Source: Gammaproteobacteria bacterium (GTDB lineage: Bacteria > Pseudomonadota > Gammaproteobacteria > DSM-16500). Taken from it: DNA of 7,258 bases. Position 1 is the stretch's first letter. Every line of letters begins with the position of its first letter. Under the pieces are notes generated by a model. The model ran no database searches. It was not told the DNA's origin and saw only the letters and a program-made list of their open reading frames with translations. The translations under genes were made by a program, and so were the position numbers. The stretch is taken from positions 1-7,258 of the forward strand of contig SCTP01000210.1 of the NCBI GenBank assembly GCA_004322325.1, given 5' to 3'. Positions 1-6,376 of this stretch are shown in pieces.

Positions 1-962
1 TTTTCGAGAATCCACGGAAATTTAATCACTTCATCGTTTAACAATCGCGGATAAAAAGGAGCTACCGCCAGCTTTGTATTTATTTGCTCTAAACTTGGTG
101 GAGAAACTAGGTTAGACGCGTGAGCCTGAATATTAAAATTAATTCCATAACCCTTACATAATCGATCTATAAATATTGCATGCTGAGGATATGCAGTAAG
201 AAGCTGCCTTATTTGTCTCTGTTGATCAAAGCGACGCTGCTTTTTTTGACGCTCCAAATTTAAGAGCAACTGGTTTCTTTCACAAGATTGTTTTATAGAC
301 TTAAGATAATCTTTCCAAGGGGAGCTATAATCAGCTTCCATATCAGGATAATCACGACAAATAGTATGAAAGTCAAATGTACATTCCGTTACTGCATAGT
401 TATCATACATAGCATCCCTAATAAAATCTAGATGCACATTATATTCATATCGTGATATATGCGGAGGATAATCAAGAGAATAACAATAACGAATATGAAG
501 CCGCAAACCACCCACCATATCATTCATACTCTTCAGTATTGACGCAAATTCATCTTTATCCCTCAAACAACTACGATTCGATTTACTAATGTAAAAATCA
601 AGTTTCAAATTTCGAACGTCTTTTCTTTCCTTCACTGCATTCATAAGGATTTCAAAACCCTCGTTTTGCAATGTTCCCTCGAAAGTAACGCATAAGTTTT
701 CTGGGCAATTTTCACTTTTTATTGCGTATGCGATTTCTCCTGCTACCCATTCCAGCCCAGCTAAGCGTGAAGGAATTTTAATATGCAATCCTTTTGGAGC
801 CTTGCCTGCCCTTATAGCCTGGCTAATATATACTATCCCGCTCTCTGCCTCCGCATTTATTATATTAATTTCAGTATCCTGAGGATACTTCCCTGCATCT
901 AGCGCATTCTTCAGTGTGATTGCTTCTTGCGGATTTTCTATCTTCACAATTCGATTTAGCAT
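1..962 (-). CDS. Leucine-rich-repeat-like protein, C-terminus beyond window (partial)
   Basis: The reading frame opens with ATG at 962-960 and runs without a stop for 320 codons to the left edge, so the C-terminus is missing. An AAGGA ribosome binding site (969-973) lies 6 bases before the start. Residues 15-125 hold three to four copies of a ~30-residue repeat with prolines at 27, 56 and 87, each followed by an alternating hydrophobic strand (GLHIKI, NLCVTF) and preceded by a short helix ending in Ala-Ile or Ala-Leu. The same repeat opens the large upstream protein (ALDAGKYPQD here, ALKSGKYPED there), so the two look like paralogues. Residues 130-215 are less regular, rich in Tyr, Asp and Cys. 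Residues 216-255 form a very basic, Gln-rich helix (around RQKKQRRFDQQRQ), a possible coiled coil. No signal peptide or membrane segment is seen. The 17-bp gap to the upstream stop suggests co-transcription. The role is unknown; a secreted host-interacting protein is an inference. Confidence 0.8.
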   Translation of the reverse strand, partial: MLNRIVKIENPQEAITLKNALDAGKYPQDTEINIINAEAESGIVYISQAIRAGKAPKGLHIKIPSRLAGLEWVAGEIAYAIKSENCPENLCVTFEGTLQNEGFEILMNAVKERKDVRNLKLDFYISKSNRSCLRDKDEFASILKSMNDMVGGLRLHIRYCYSLDYPPHISRYEYNVHLDFIRDAMYDNYAVTECTFDFHTICRDYPDMEADYSSPWKDYLKSIKQSCERNQLLLNLERQKKQRRFDQQRQIRQLLTAYPQHAIFIDRLCKGYGINFNIQAHASNLVSPPSLEQINTKLAVAPFYPRLLNDEVIKFPWILE

Positions 963-979
963 TTTGTTTCCTTATTAAA

Positions 980-3900
980 TTACGGTCTAGGCTCAGCAGG
1001 CTGCTGCTCTAATGTGTTTATTTTCACCCTTGAAACTTGTGGAGGTAGCGGAAATAAAGATGAAGAGCAAATAATGAGAGAGTTCGGTTGGCTCTGAACA
1101 ACTGAGTTATTATTAACATGAGAGCTTATCGCACCTAAACTAATTAAATGCTTAATGATCATATCTTTTTTATCTTCCTCTAAATTTTCTAATTGCATGG
1201 CAAAATCTAATGCAGTATTCCCTTCAGGATCTATCATATTAGGATCATAGCCTCGCCTAATCAGCCGAGTAATCCTATTAAGCTTCTGTTGGTCAGACAA
1301 CTTATCATTATATTTGATGGCATCGTATAATGGATATAACTGATTCCGCTGCTTAAATGTCACTTTATACTGATAAATATTTTTTTGTAATAAGCTTGTT
1401 CTTTCCCACAGACCTTGCGCTTCCTGCATAAAAGAATCATCATCGAGTTTATTCCATTCTGTTTCTAGCTCTTTTATTTCTTTTTCATGCATCACTAATT
1501 GGTAAAGTGAATGTATTTTTTCCCGAAGTGTCGGAGACTTAAGATTTTCATCTTTAAGCTCTTCATCTTTAAATTTTTCATCTTTAAATATAATCATATC
1601 CGCCATGACGGCTGACAACACTTTGCAATACTCTTCTATTGCCTTAAAACGCTCCATCTCTTCTGTAACTTGCTTGAGTATCTGTTGTGTTTCTAATATT
1701 TCTTGCTGCACTTGTTGCATTAATTGTAGAGCTTGTAGATTTTCTTCTTCTTGTAGCTTCGCTTCCTTCTCTTTCAATAGCTGGATGTCATACCTCAGCA
1801 GACCACATTTGTCATTCAATTTCTTTACTGGATAAGTAGGAACACTCTTCATCCATGTTAGAAAATTCTCTAATTCTTTTAAACTATCAATATCTTCCTT
1901 ATAACAGGACGGTAGTGGACCCATGCTAATAATAAAAGCATAAGCATCTTTATAAAATTCATAAAGTTTTCGAAAATCATAACGCTCAACAACGGAAATA
2001 GTTAAATCACTGCTATTAACACGTGTCTTTAAATTGTGATGGTAAAGAAAGGCATCCAATTGAGCACCAGAAGGAAGCGTCTTTAACCCACATGTATCCA
2101 GTAACTGCTTTAATTCTTTATCATTAAGCAGTTCCTCTTGCTTCTCATGGCTACGAAGAATCATTATATTCTTACGATCAGGCAGCTTCTTTAAACCACA
2201 CTCATCCAACAGATTTTTTAGTTCTTTCTCAAGAGATGTTTTCAATTGTTGCTGATCAAGTAAGCCACTCTTTTCCGCCACTTTAAATGATTCCTCCATC
2301 TGTCCCATTACAGCAATCATCCCTTGTAGCTTTCCAATAAGCATCTCCTGTTCCATTATATAGCCAAGTGATTGCGTAGAAATTGACTCTGCTATGACCC
2401 GCAGAGGAGCTTTTTTGTTGTCACCATATCTTTTCGTATAATTCCTTGCTGCATTTAGTAAAGATTTTATATCCTCCTGATTAGCAAAATACCAAGGATC
2501 TTTTCCATCTTTATTACGATGATGCGCTTTGGCGCCCGAGCTAATTAAATACTTAATCATCTCTTTATTACCTTCCCGAGCGGCAAAATGTAATGCAATG
2601 TTTCCATTAGGATCTTCCATATTAATGTCAAATCCCATATCAACCAACGCTTGAATTTTTTTGGTATCCCCAGCTTTAATTGCCCGATAAAGCGGATACA
2701 ATCTTGGTTGCTTTTCAAACGTCAAATTGCTCTGAATAGCACTTTGCAATAAAGCAACTTGCTCACGAAGGTACCTCCCCTCCTGTGGCAGTACATCACT
2801 ATATAATGTCGTGCTAAGCTCATTAAATTTTTTCCATTCTTTCTTCAATAACTCATAATGAGCCTCTAATTCATTAACTGATATACTCGTCTTTTTTTCT
2901 TTTCGTTTATCTCCAAACATTAGCAACTTGTTTCTTTGTTGAAACTTTTCATTAAATAGGAGATTAGCCCTATCACGTTCTCGCTGTGCCATCTCATTAG
3001 ATGGATTGCACTCCATAGCATCACTGTAGCATTTCACAGCGGCTGCATAATCACCCCTCCCTATCGCCTCTTCTGCTTGTTGCGAAAAAAAGGCAGCTGC
3101 ATCCTTCCTCAACGGCTGAATAACTGCAGGCTCTTCTGAAGTGGAAGGTGATTTCAAAATATTTTGTAAAGAGGATATGTTAAATGCCTGAGTAGGTAAC
3201 TTTACCTTTTGAAATACCGAACTCTTTGTTAATCCTTCAACTAAATCATTTACTCCCTCTTGAGAGATACCCTCGTTATTTTCCAATGCCACCGAAGAAA
3301 GATGGCAATGAGAGGAAAGTAACTCCGCAATTTTTTTCGCCCCTTTATTTCCCATGTCAACATCATTTAAATACAATTCCTCTAAAACTGGAAGCAACTG
3401 TTGCTCCGCAGTAGGAATTAAACACGAAACAATCTCTTCCACACCATTATCGCCAATAGGATTTTTTGTCAAATGAAGCTTCGTTAGCGTGGAAGCATTC
3501 TCCAAGAAATCTGAAAGACCATAAGCACCTATCTTGTTATCACTCAAATCTAAATCTATTAAGAGTTGCTGGCTTAAAAATTCTTTAAGAATCATCATTC
3601 CCTTTGAAGTGATTTCATTGTTTTTAAGAATTAATGTTTTCAAGTTGGAACAACCCTGCAACGCTTGCAAAATCCCCCCCAATCCCTCATCACCCAAACA
3701 GCAATTACTCAAATCAACCTTCTCAAGATTAGGATTTTTTCTAATCAACGCAGCAACAGCATGCCAATTATTTTGGCTTAGTCTCAACACGCTAAGCTGA
3801 GTTAGTTGATGGGTATGCTCTTGTGCTTGATGCAATAAATCAAGCGCCTTTTCTTCAACAAGCTCCTCATCAACAAGGATAGAAAGGCTGCTTAGTTTAT

Positions 3901-4570
3901 CTTTTTCTTCGCCAATGAGTTTCGAAGTGCCTTCAAATAATGAGGGAGGCGGAGCCATTTCTTCTATCAGGGCATTTATAGTTTCGTTACTAATATCGTT
4001 TTCCTTAAATCTAACTTGTATATTCTGTGGACGCTGCTCACTTGCTATCGCTTTTGCCAGCGCCTTTGCTCCTTCCATACCCATTTTTTCATACCCAATC
4101 GTCACTACCAAATATTGCGGGCCTTGCGAGTTTTTTATTGCTTCTGCAATAACCTTTACACCTTCACTCCCTAATTTATTGTTTCCAATGGCAATGTGTA
4201 ATGCTTGTGGGCGCTTTTGGCTTTTAATTAACTCTGCCAGCACGATGGCACCTGCAACACCCATGTTATTGTGCAAAAACTGCAATGTTATTCTTTTAGG
4301 ACACCCTTCATTTTGCAATGCTTCCACAATAGCGCTTATCCCTTCAGCACCACCAATATCATTATCTTCAAAGGTAATATGTAAATCCTCAGGGTATTTC
4401 CCACTTTTTAAAGCATCTGCAATAGCCTTCATCCCACTGATCCCAATTTGATCAATAATATGAAAATGTGGTTTCTTTTTTGTTGAGAAATCTCTCACAC
4501 TTGAATAAAGTGGTGAAAATTGTGTCGAATTATTGTTTGCTACAATAGATTGACTCTCATGCTTTGGCAT
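980..4570 (-). CDS. Large LRR-TPR-ankyrin-coiled-coil repeat protein, putative effector
   Basis: This is a complete 1196-residue protein. ATG at 4570-4568 is preceded by AGGAG (4578-4582) at 7 bases, which supports this start. Domains in order: residues 42-192, five ~30-residue LRR-like repeats with prolines at 60, 91, 121, 151 and 181; 256-450, about six to seven ribonuclease-inhibitor-type LRRs (LxxLxLxxN pattern, e.g. LEKVDLSNCCLGDEGL, LIDLDLSDNKIGAYGL); about 488-525, one TPR (GRGDYAAAVKCYSDAMECNP); 568-620, a charged helix; 621-710, two to three ankyrin repeats (NIALHFAAREGN); 760-845, a helical region with a 36-residue tandem repeat; 895-985, a long Gln/Glu-rich coiled coil; 1024-1150, a second copy of the helix-ankyrin module; and a Pro/Ser-rich tail. 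There is no signal peptide, membrane segment or enzymatic motif, so it reads as a multi-surface protein-binding scaffold. In intracellular bacteria such mosaics are often secreted effectors; that is inference. It is followed 17 bp later by a related gene. Confidence 0.9.
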   Translation of the reverse strand: MPKHESQSIVANNNSTQFSPLYSSVRDFSTKKKPHFHIIDQIGISGMKAIADALKSGKYPEDLHITFEDNDIGGAEGISAIVEALQNEGCPKRITLQFLHNNMGVAGAIVLAELIKSQKRPQALHIAIGNNKLGSEGVKVIAEAIKNSQGPQYLVVTIGYEKMGMEGAKALAKAIASEQRPQNIQVRFKENDISNETINALIEEMAPPPSLFEGTSKLIGEEKDKLSSLSILVDEELVEEKALDLLHQAQEHTHQLTQLSVLRLSQNNWHAVAALIRKNPNLEKVDLSNCCLGDEGLGGILQALQGCSNLKTLILKNNEITSKGMMILKEFLSQQLLIDLDLSDNKIGAYGLSDFLENASTLTKLHLTKNPIGDNGVEEIVSCLIPTAEQQLLPVLEELYLNDVDMGNKGAKKIAELLSSHCHLSSVALENNEGISQEGVNDLVEGLTKSSVFQKVKLPTQAFNISSLQNILKSPSTSEEPAVIQPLRKDAAAFFSQQAEEAIGRGDYAAAVKCYSDAMECNPSNEMAQRERDRANLLFNEKFQQRNKLLMFGDKRKEKKTSISVNELEAHYELLKKEWKKFNELSTTLYSDVLPQEGRYLREQVALLQSAIQSNLTFEKQPRLYPLYRAIKAGDTKKIQALVDMGFDINMEDPNGNIALHFAAREGNKEMIKYLISSGAKAHHRNKDGKDPWYFANQEDIKSLLNAARNYTKRYGDNKKAPLRVIAESISTQSLGYIMEQEMLIGKLQGMIAVMGQMEESFKVAEKSGLLDQQQLKTSLEKELKNLLDECGLKKLPDRKNIMILRSHEKQEELLNDKELKQLLDTCGLKTLPSGAQLDAFLYHHNLKTRVNSSDLTISVVERYDFRKLYEFYKDAYAFIISMGPLPSCYKEDIDSLKELENFLTWMKSVPTYPVKKLNDKCGLLRYDIQLLKEKEAKLQEEENLQALQLMQQVQQEILETQQILKQVTEEMERFKAIEEYCKVLSAVMADMIIFKDEKFKDEELKDENLKSPTLREKIHSLYQLVMHEKEIKELETEWNKLDDDSFMQEAQGLWERTSLLQKNIYQYKVTFKQRNQLYPLYDAIKYNDKLSDQQKLNRITRLIRRGYDPNMIDPEGNTALDFAMQLENLEEDKKDMIIKHLISLGAISSHVNNNSVVQSQPNSLIICSSSLFPLPPQVSRVKINTLEQQPAEPRP
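1115..1501 (-). repeat. Helix-ankyrin module, copy B
   Basis: Residues 1024-1152 of the large protein repeat copy A: ETEWNKLDDD, LLQ, TFKQRNQLYPLYDAIK, then GYDPNMIDPEGNTALDFA and IIKHLISLGA. Copy B carries short insertions (around NDKLSDQQ and LENLEEDKK) and has fewer ankyrin repeats, so it is the more degraded copy. Confidence 0.8.
1548..1592 (-). repeat. Three-copy 15-bp tandem repeat in coding sequence
   Basis: Three successive 15-base units each begin TCATCTTTAA on the plus strand (1548, 1563, 1578). In the protein they encode the pentapeptide series FKDEK-FKDEE-LKDEN (residues about 995-1009), a charged helical stretch after the long coiled coil. The unit is a multiple of three, so copy changes would keep the frame. 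Confidence 0.85.
2080..2227 (-). repeat. Two-copy tandem repeat of 108 bp in the large gene
   Basis: The 40-base blocks at 2080-2119 and 2188-2227 match at 29 of 40 positions by hand count and are spaced 108 bases (36 codons) apart. In protein they give KELKNLLDECGLKKLP (from residue 782) and KELKQLLDTCGLKTLP (from residue 818). The conserved D-x-CGLK-x-LP core suggests a small repeated helical unit. Confidence 0.75.
2504..2869 (-). repeat. Helix-ankyrin module, copy A
   Basis: Residues 568-689 of the large protein: a charged helix with KKEWKKFNEL, then LLQ and TFEKQPRLYPLYRAIK, followed by ankyrin repeats containing GFDINMEDPNGNIALHFA and MIKYLISSGA. The same order of motifs recurs in copy B near the C-terminus. 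Confidence 0.8.
3221..3805 (-). repeat. Ribonuclease-inhibitor-type LRR array
   Basis: Residues 256-450 of the large protein hold about six to seven canonical repeats with LxxLxLxxN strands and GxxGLxxLxxxL helices. Clear units begin near LSVLRLSQNN, LEKVDLSNCC, LKTLILKNNE, LIDLDLSDNK, LTKLHLTKNP, LEELYLNDVD and LSSVALENNE. It is separated from the proline-marked block by about 60 residues of charged linker. Confidence 0.8.
3995..4447 (-). repeat. Five ~30-residue proline-marked LRR-like repeats
   Basis: Residues 42-192 of the large protein divide into units of 30, 31, 30, 30 and 30 residues. Each starts with a hydrophobic residue and Gly (IGISG, IGGAEG, MGVAG, LGSEG, MGMEG), continues as a helix ending in A-[LI]-x, reaches a Pro (60, 91, 121, 151, 181) and then an alternating strand such as LHITF or LHIAI, often closed by Asn. 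This is the phase of ribonuclease-inhibitor-type LRRs, but the first Leu of LxxLxL is replaced by Pro. Confidence 0.8.
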
Positions 4571-4625
4571 ATCTCCACTCCTCTCTGCTCGTTTGTATTT
4601 TTAATTTAGCTAATTGATATTCAGC

Positions 4626-4644
4626 TCAAAAATAATTTTTTTGA
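4626..4644. repeat. AT-rich inverted repeat before the large repeat gene
   Basis: TCAAAAA (4626-4632) and TTTTTGA (4638-4644) are perfect 7-base inverted arms around a 5-base centre. The site sits at the expected transcription start of the promoter candidate, about 55 bases before the start codon of the 1196-residue protein. It could be a regulator site, a curved A-tract or a chance product of AT richness; nothing in the sequence decides between these. Confidence 0.3.
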
Positions 4645-4673
4645 TTATTACCTGAAGGAAAGGAAGAAATCAA
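4644..4673 (-). promoter_or_regulatory. Possible promoter of the LRR-ankyrin operon
   Basis: TTGATT (4673-4668) and AATAAT (4649-4644) on the minus strand are separated by 18 bases, matching the sigma70 consensus at 4 and 5 of 6 positions. The start would fall near 4637, leaving a leader of about 65-70 bases. In sequence this AT-rich, chance matches are common; TTGAGC closer to the gene is another candidate -35 but has a poor -10. Confidence 0.3.
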
Positions 4674-4695
4674 TGGAATCGGTAAATGTTAGCTT

Positions 4696-4730
4696 GAAAG
4701 AAAAGAGCCGGTTACAAAATGTAATCGGCT
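4696..4730 (-). terminator. Stem-loop terminator after the orphan gene
   Basis: Two 10-base arms (4706-4715 and 4721-4730; AGCCGGTTAC and GTAATCGGCT on the plus strand) pair with a single mismatch around a 5-base loop. In the minus-strand transcript the hairpin follows the orphan stop codon by 24 bases and is followed by CTTTTCTTTC, a broken U-rich tract. The stem is strong enough for a Rho-independent terminator, though the U-run is interrupted and the minus-strand RNA has one A-C mismatch. On the plus strand the same position would be a G-U pair, but no T-run follows on that side. Confidence 0.6.
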
Positions 4731-4754
4731 TCATACATTGAGCGCTATAGCAAT

Positions 4755-6185
4755 TTAACAAAGCACTCTCGGGCAAGAGATTACATTCTCCCCCCTATCA
4801 ACAGCAGTCTCTTGTTTTATTTTTTCTTTTAACCCTGAAGCTAGCTGATTAACACTTCTTTCTGCTGAGCTAAAAAAAAGATTTTTTACATTTTTATTCG
4901 TTGCTTTAGCAGCTGCCACACCACATATTGTCCCCAGAATTGCAGCGGTAACGATTCCACCGATGGGGCCCAAAATAAGTGAAACCACAAGAAAACTGAC
5001 AGCAGCAACAGCAACAGCTGCAACCATCCCATCCACTAGCGAGCAACCTGCTGTGATGATTTTGGGTCCTAGCGAAAGTTTTGCATAATTACTTTCGTAT
5101 TGTTTAGTTTCTTTTATAAACCTCGCTGCAATTTCTTGTTGATTTCCTGAGGTCCTTATTTCTGACATCGCTGCATTATATTTACAAATAAGATCTTTTG
5201 TACTGTTTATACAATCATATATTTCCTGCTTAACCAGTTCAGAAGGATTCTTTTTAATTTTTTCACCCAATTCATTTTTTAATGATTGTAAATCCTGTTT
5301 TTGACTATCATTTAATCCATCATCTAAACCTTTAAATTCATCATTAAAATAGGTTTCTAAATTTATCTGCACCGGCCATTTAAGCTCAAACGGTCTATTG
5401 AGTTGGTTCAGAATATTTTCTCGAAATTGCTCTGAAAATTCCTTATCTTTTGTTCTCAAAATATCTATAGCTGCTATAAAAGCATTTATCATATCGTCAG
5501 CCACACCCTGCAAGCGTGACATTTTATCTATCAATAATGATTGAAAGAGATTAAATATAAATATATCACTTAATACTTTTACATCATCTGAACCTGATTT
5601 TTTTTCAGTAAAGCTTAAGAAATATGCTCTAAATACATCAGGTATTGAGTCAGCTAAAGAAAAATTAAGCAATATTTGTTTAACATATTCTATCGTCTTA
5701 TCTGCAATAGCCAATTTACTATTTACAATAACAGGAATGTTATCAACCTTTATTATTTCCAGCTGATTAGTATCTATTTGTAAATCCTCTATATACGTGC
5801 TATATAATCCATATTCATATAGCATAGAAGCTTTAACTAACCCTTCTTCTCTAAAAATAGAATGTGTCGTCTTATCTGATTCAAAATCAAACAAACGATT
5901 ATTTAGGTTATATAATTCTTCATAAGTTAAACGTTGGGAATCTATAAACTTTAACCTCACCGGACCGATAAAAGAGAGAAACTCTCTCATTACATCTCCC
6001 TTAGTACAATTATTTTCAGAAATTTCTTTTTTGGAATCTCTGCGATATATTCTCTGTGGGGAACATATTTCTCGTGTTAAAGTGACTATTCCTTCTTTAG
6101 TTATTTCTGCCCCTTTTAACCTTCCTATGTATTTATTTGCTAACGCATTTTTATTTAAAATTAAACTTTTTCTCGAGATTGTCAT
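4755..6185 (-). CDS. Orphan 476-residue protein with C-terminal membrane hairpin
   Basis: I do not recognise the family. The start ATG at 6185-6183 is well supported by GAGGA (6194-6198) at 8 bases and a strong promoter further upstream. Residues 1-370 are mostly helical, charged and soluble in character, with no catalytic motif I can name. Residues 375-427 are strongly hydrophobic and rich in Gly and Ala: two segments of about 20 residues (roughly 383-405 and 407-426) joined by a GPIGG turn, suggesting a membrane-inserting hairpin. A basic, amphipathic-looking tail (428-460) follows, and the protein ends in Cys. There is no N-terminal signal sequence. This layout, a large soluble part followed by one late hairpin, is known from several secreted proteins of intracellular bacteria that insert into host membranes, but it also fits an inner-membrane-associated protein. 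Base composition is uneven: the line 5521-5580 has 9 G/C of 60, against 30 of 60 at 4981-5040 in the hairpin. Confidence 0.85.
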   Translation of the reverse strand: MTISRKSLILNKNALANKYIGRLKGAEITKEGIVTLTREICSPQRIYRRDSKKEISENNCTKGDVMREFLSFIGPVRLKFIDSQRLTYEELYNLNNRLFDFESDKTTHSIFREEGLVKASMLYEYGLYSTYIEDLQIDTNQLEIIKVDNIPVIVNSKLAIADKTIEYVKQILLNFSLADSIPDVFRAYFLSFTEKKSGSDDVKVLSDIFIFNLFQSLLIDKMSRLQGVADDMINAFIAAIDILRTKDKEFSEQFRENILNQLNRPFELKWPVQINLETYFNDEFKGLDDGLNDSQKQDLQSLKNELGEKIKKNPSELVKQEIYDCINSTKDLICKYNAAMSEIRTSGNQQEIAARFIKETKQYESNYAKLSLGPKIITAGCSLVDGMVAAVAVAAVSFLVVSLILGPIGGIVTAAILGTICGVAAAKATNKNVKNLFFSSAERSVNQLASGLKEKIKQETAVDRGENVISCPRVLC

Positions 6186-6376
6186 AATTATTATCCTCGC
6201 AATTTAAAGATTATAGATTATAGATTTTTAAAAACAGCACATCAATAACAAGCTTGATGATAATTTCTTAAGAAGAGATATTTTTGATTTATTATTTTTA
6301 ACATAAGCAGCTCCACATAAAATTAAAGCCGTCAATTACAGTGATAACAGTTATGAGAATATTTGTAAAGAAGTAA
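6186..6376. other. Intergenic spacer between ATPase and orphan gene
   Basis: This 191-base AT-rich gap has no credible coding frame. It contains the promoter of the orphan gene and a short perfect inverted repeat, ATAAC-A-GTTAT (6344-6354), 22 bases after the ATPase stop. The repeat is too short and lacks a T-run, so it is not a convincing terminator; an operator half-site pair is possible but unsupported. No clear terminator for the ATPase gene was found. Confidence 0.6.
6217..6245 (-). promoter_or_regulatory. Sigma70-type promoter of the orphan gene
   Basis: On the minus strand TTGATG (6245-6240) is followed after exactly 17 bases by TATAAT (6222-6217), a perfect -10. Transcription would start near 6210, giving a short leader of about 25 bases that contains the GAGGA ribosome binding site. 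A second TATAAT copy lies 7 bases further on at 6215-6210, but it is 24 bases from the -35 and is unlikely to pair with it. Confidence 0.7.

Noticed and set aside
1605..1835. Plus-strand frame rich in Ser and Cys
   Set aside because: It is the antisense of the Gln/Glu coiled-coil codons of the large gene and has no independent support.
3226..3800. Two further plus-strand frames (3226-3414 and 3534-3800)
   Set aside because: Both are antisense to the canonical LRR array, which is clearly the coding strand.
3915..4451. A 178-codon plus-strand reading frame opposite the LRR block
   Set aside because: It is antisense to the regular repeats of the large gene, whose periodic codons keep the opposite frame open. 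Its product is a low-complexity Ser/Ile/Ala string without a good ribosome binding site.
4571..4754. Small gene or structured RNA between the orphan and large genes
   Set aside because: No frame with a ribosome binding site is present, and the only clear structure is the stem-loop read as a terminator.
4755..4775. C-terminal prenylation (CaaX-type) signal on the orphan protein
   Set aside because: The protein ends CPRVLC; the internal Cys is six residues from the end and the last residue is Cys, which fits neither CaaX nor the usual CC or CxC endings.
6341..6357. Terminator for the ATPase gene
   Set aside because: The ATAAC-A-GTTAT inverted repeat has only 5-base arms, a 1-base centre that cannot form a hairpin loop, and no T-run.
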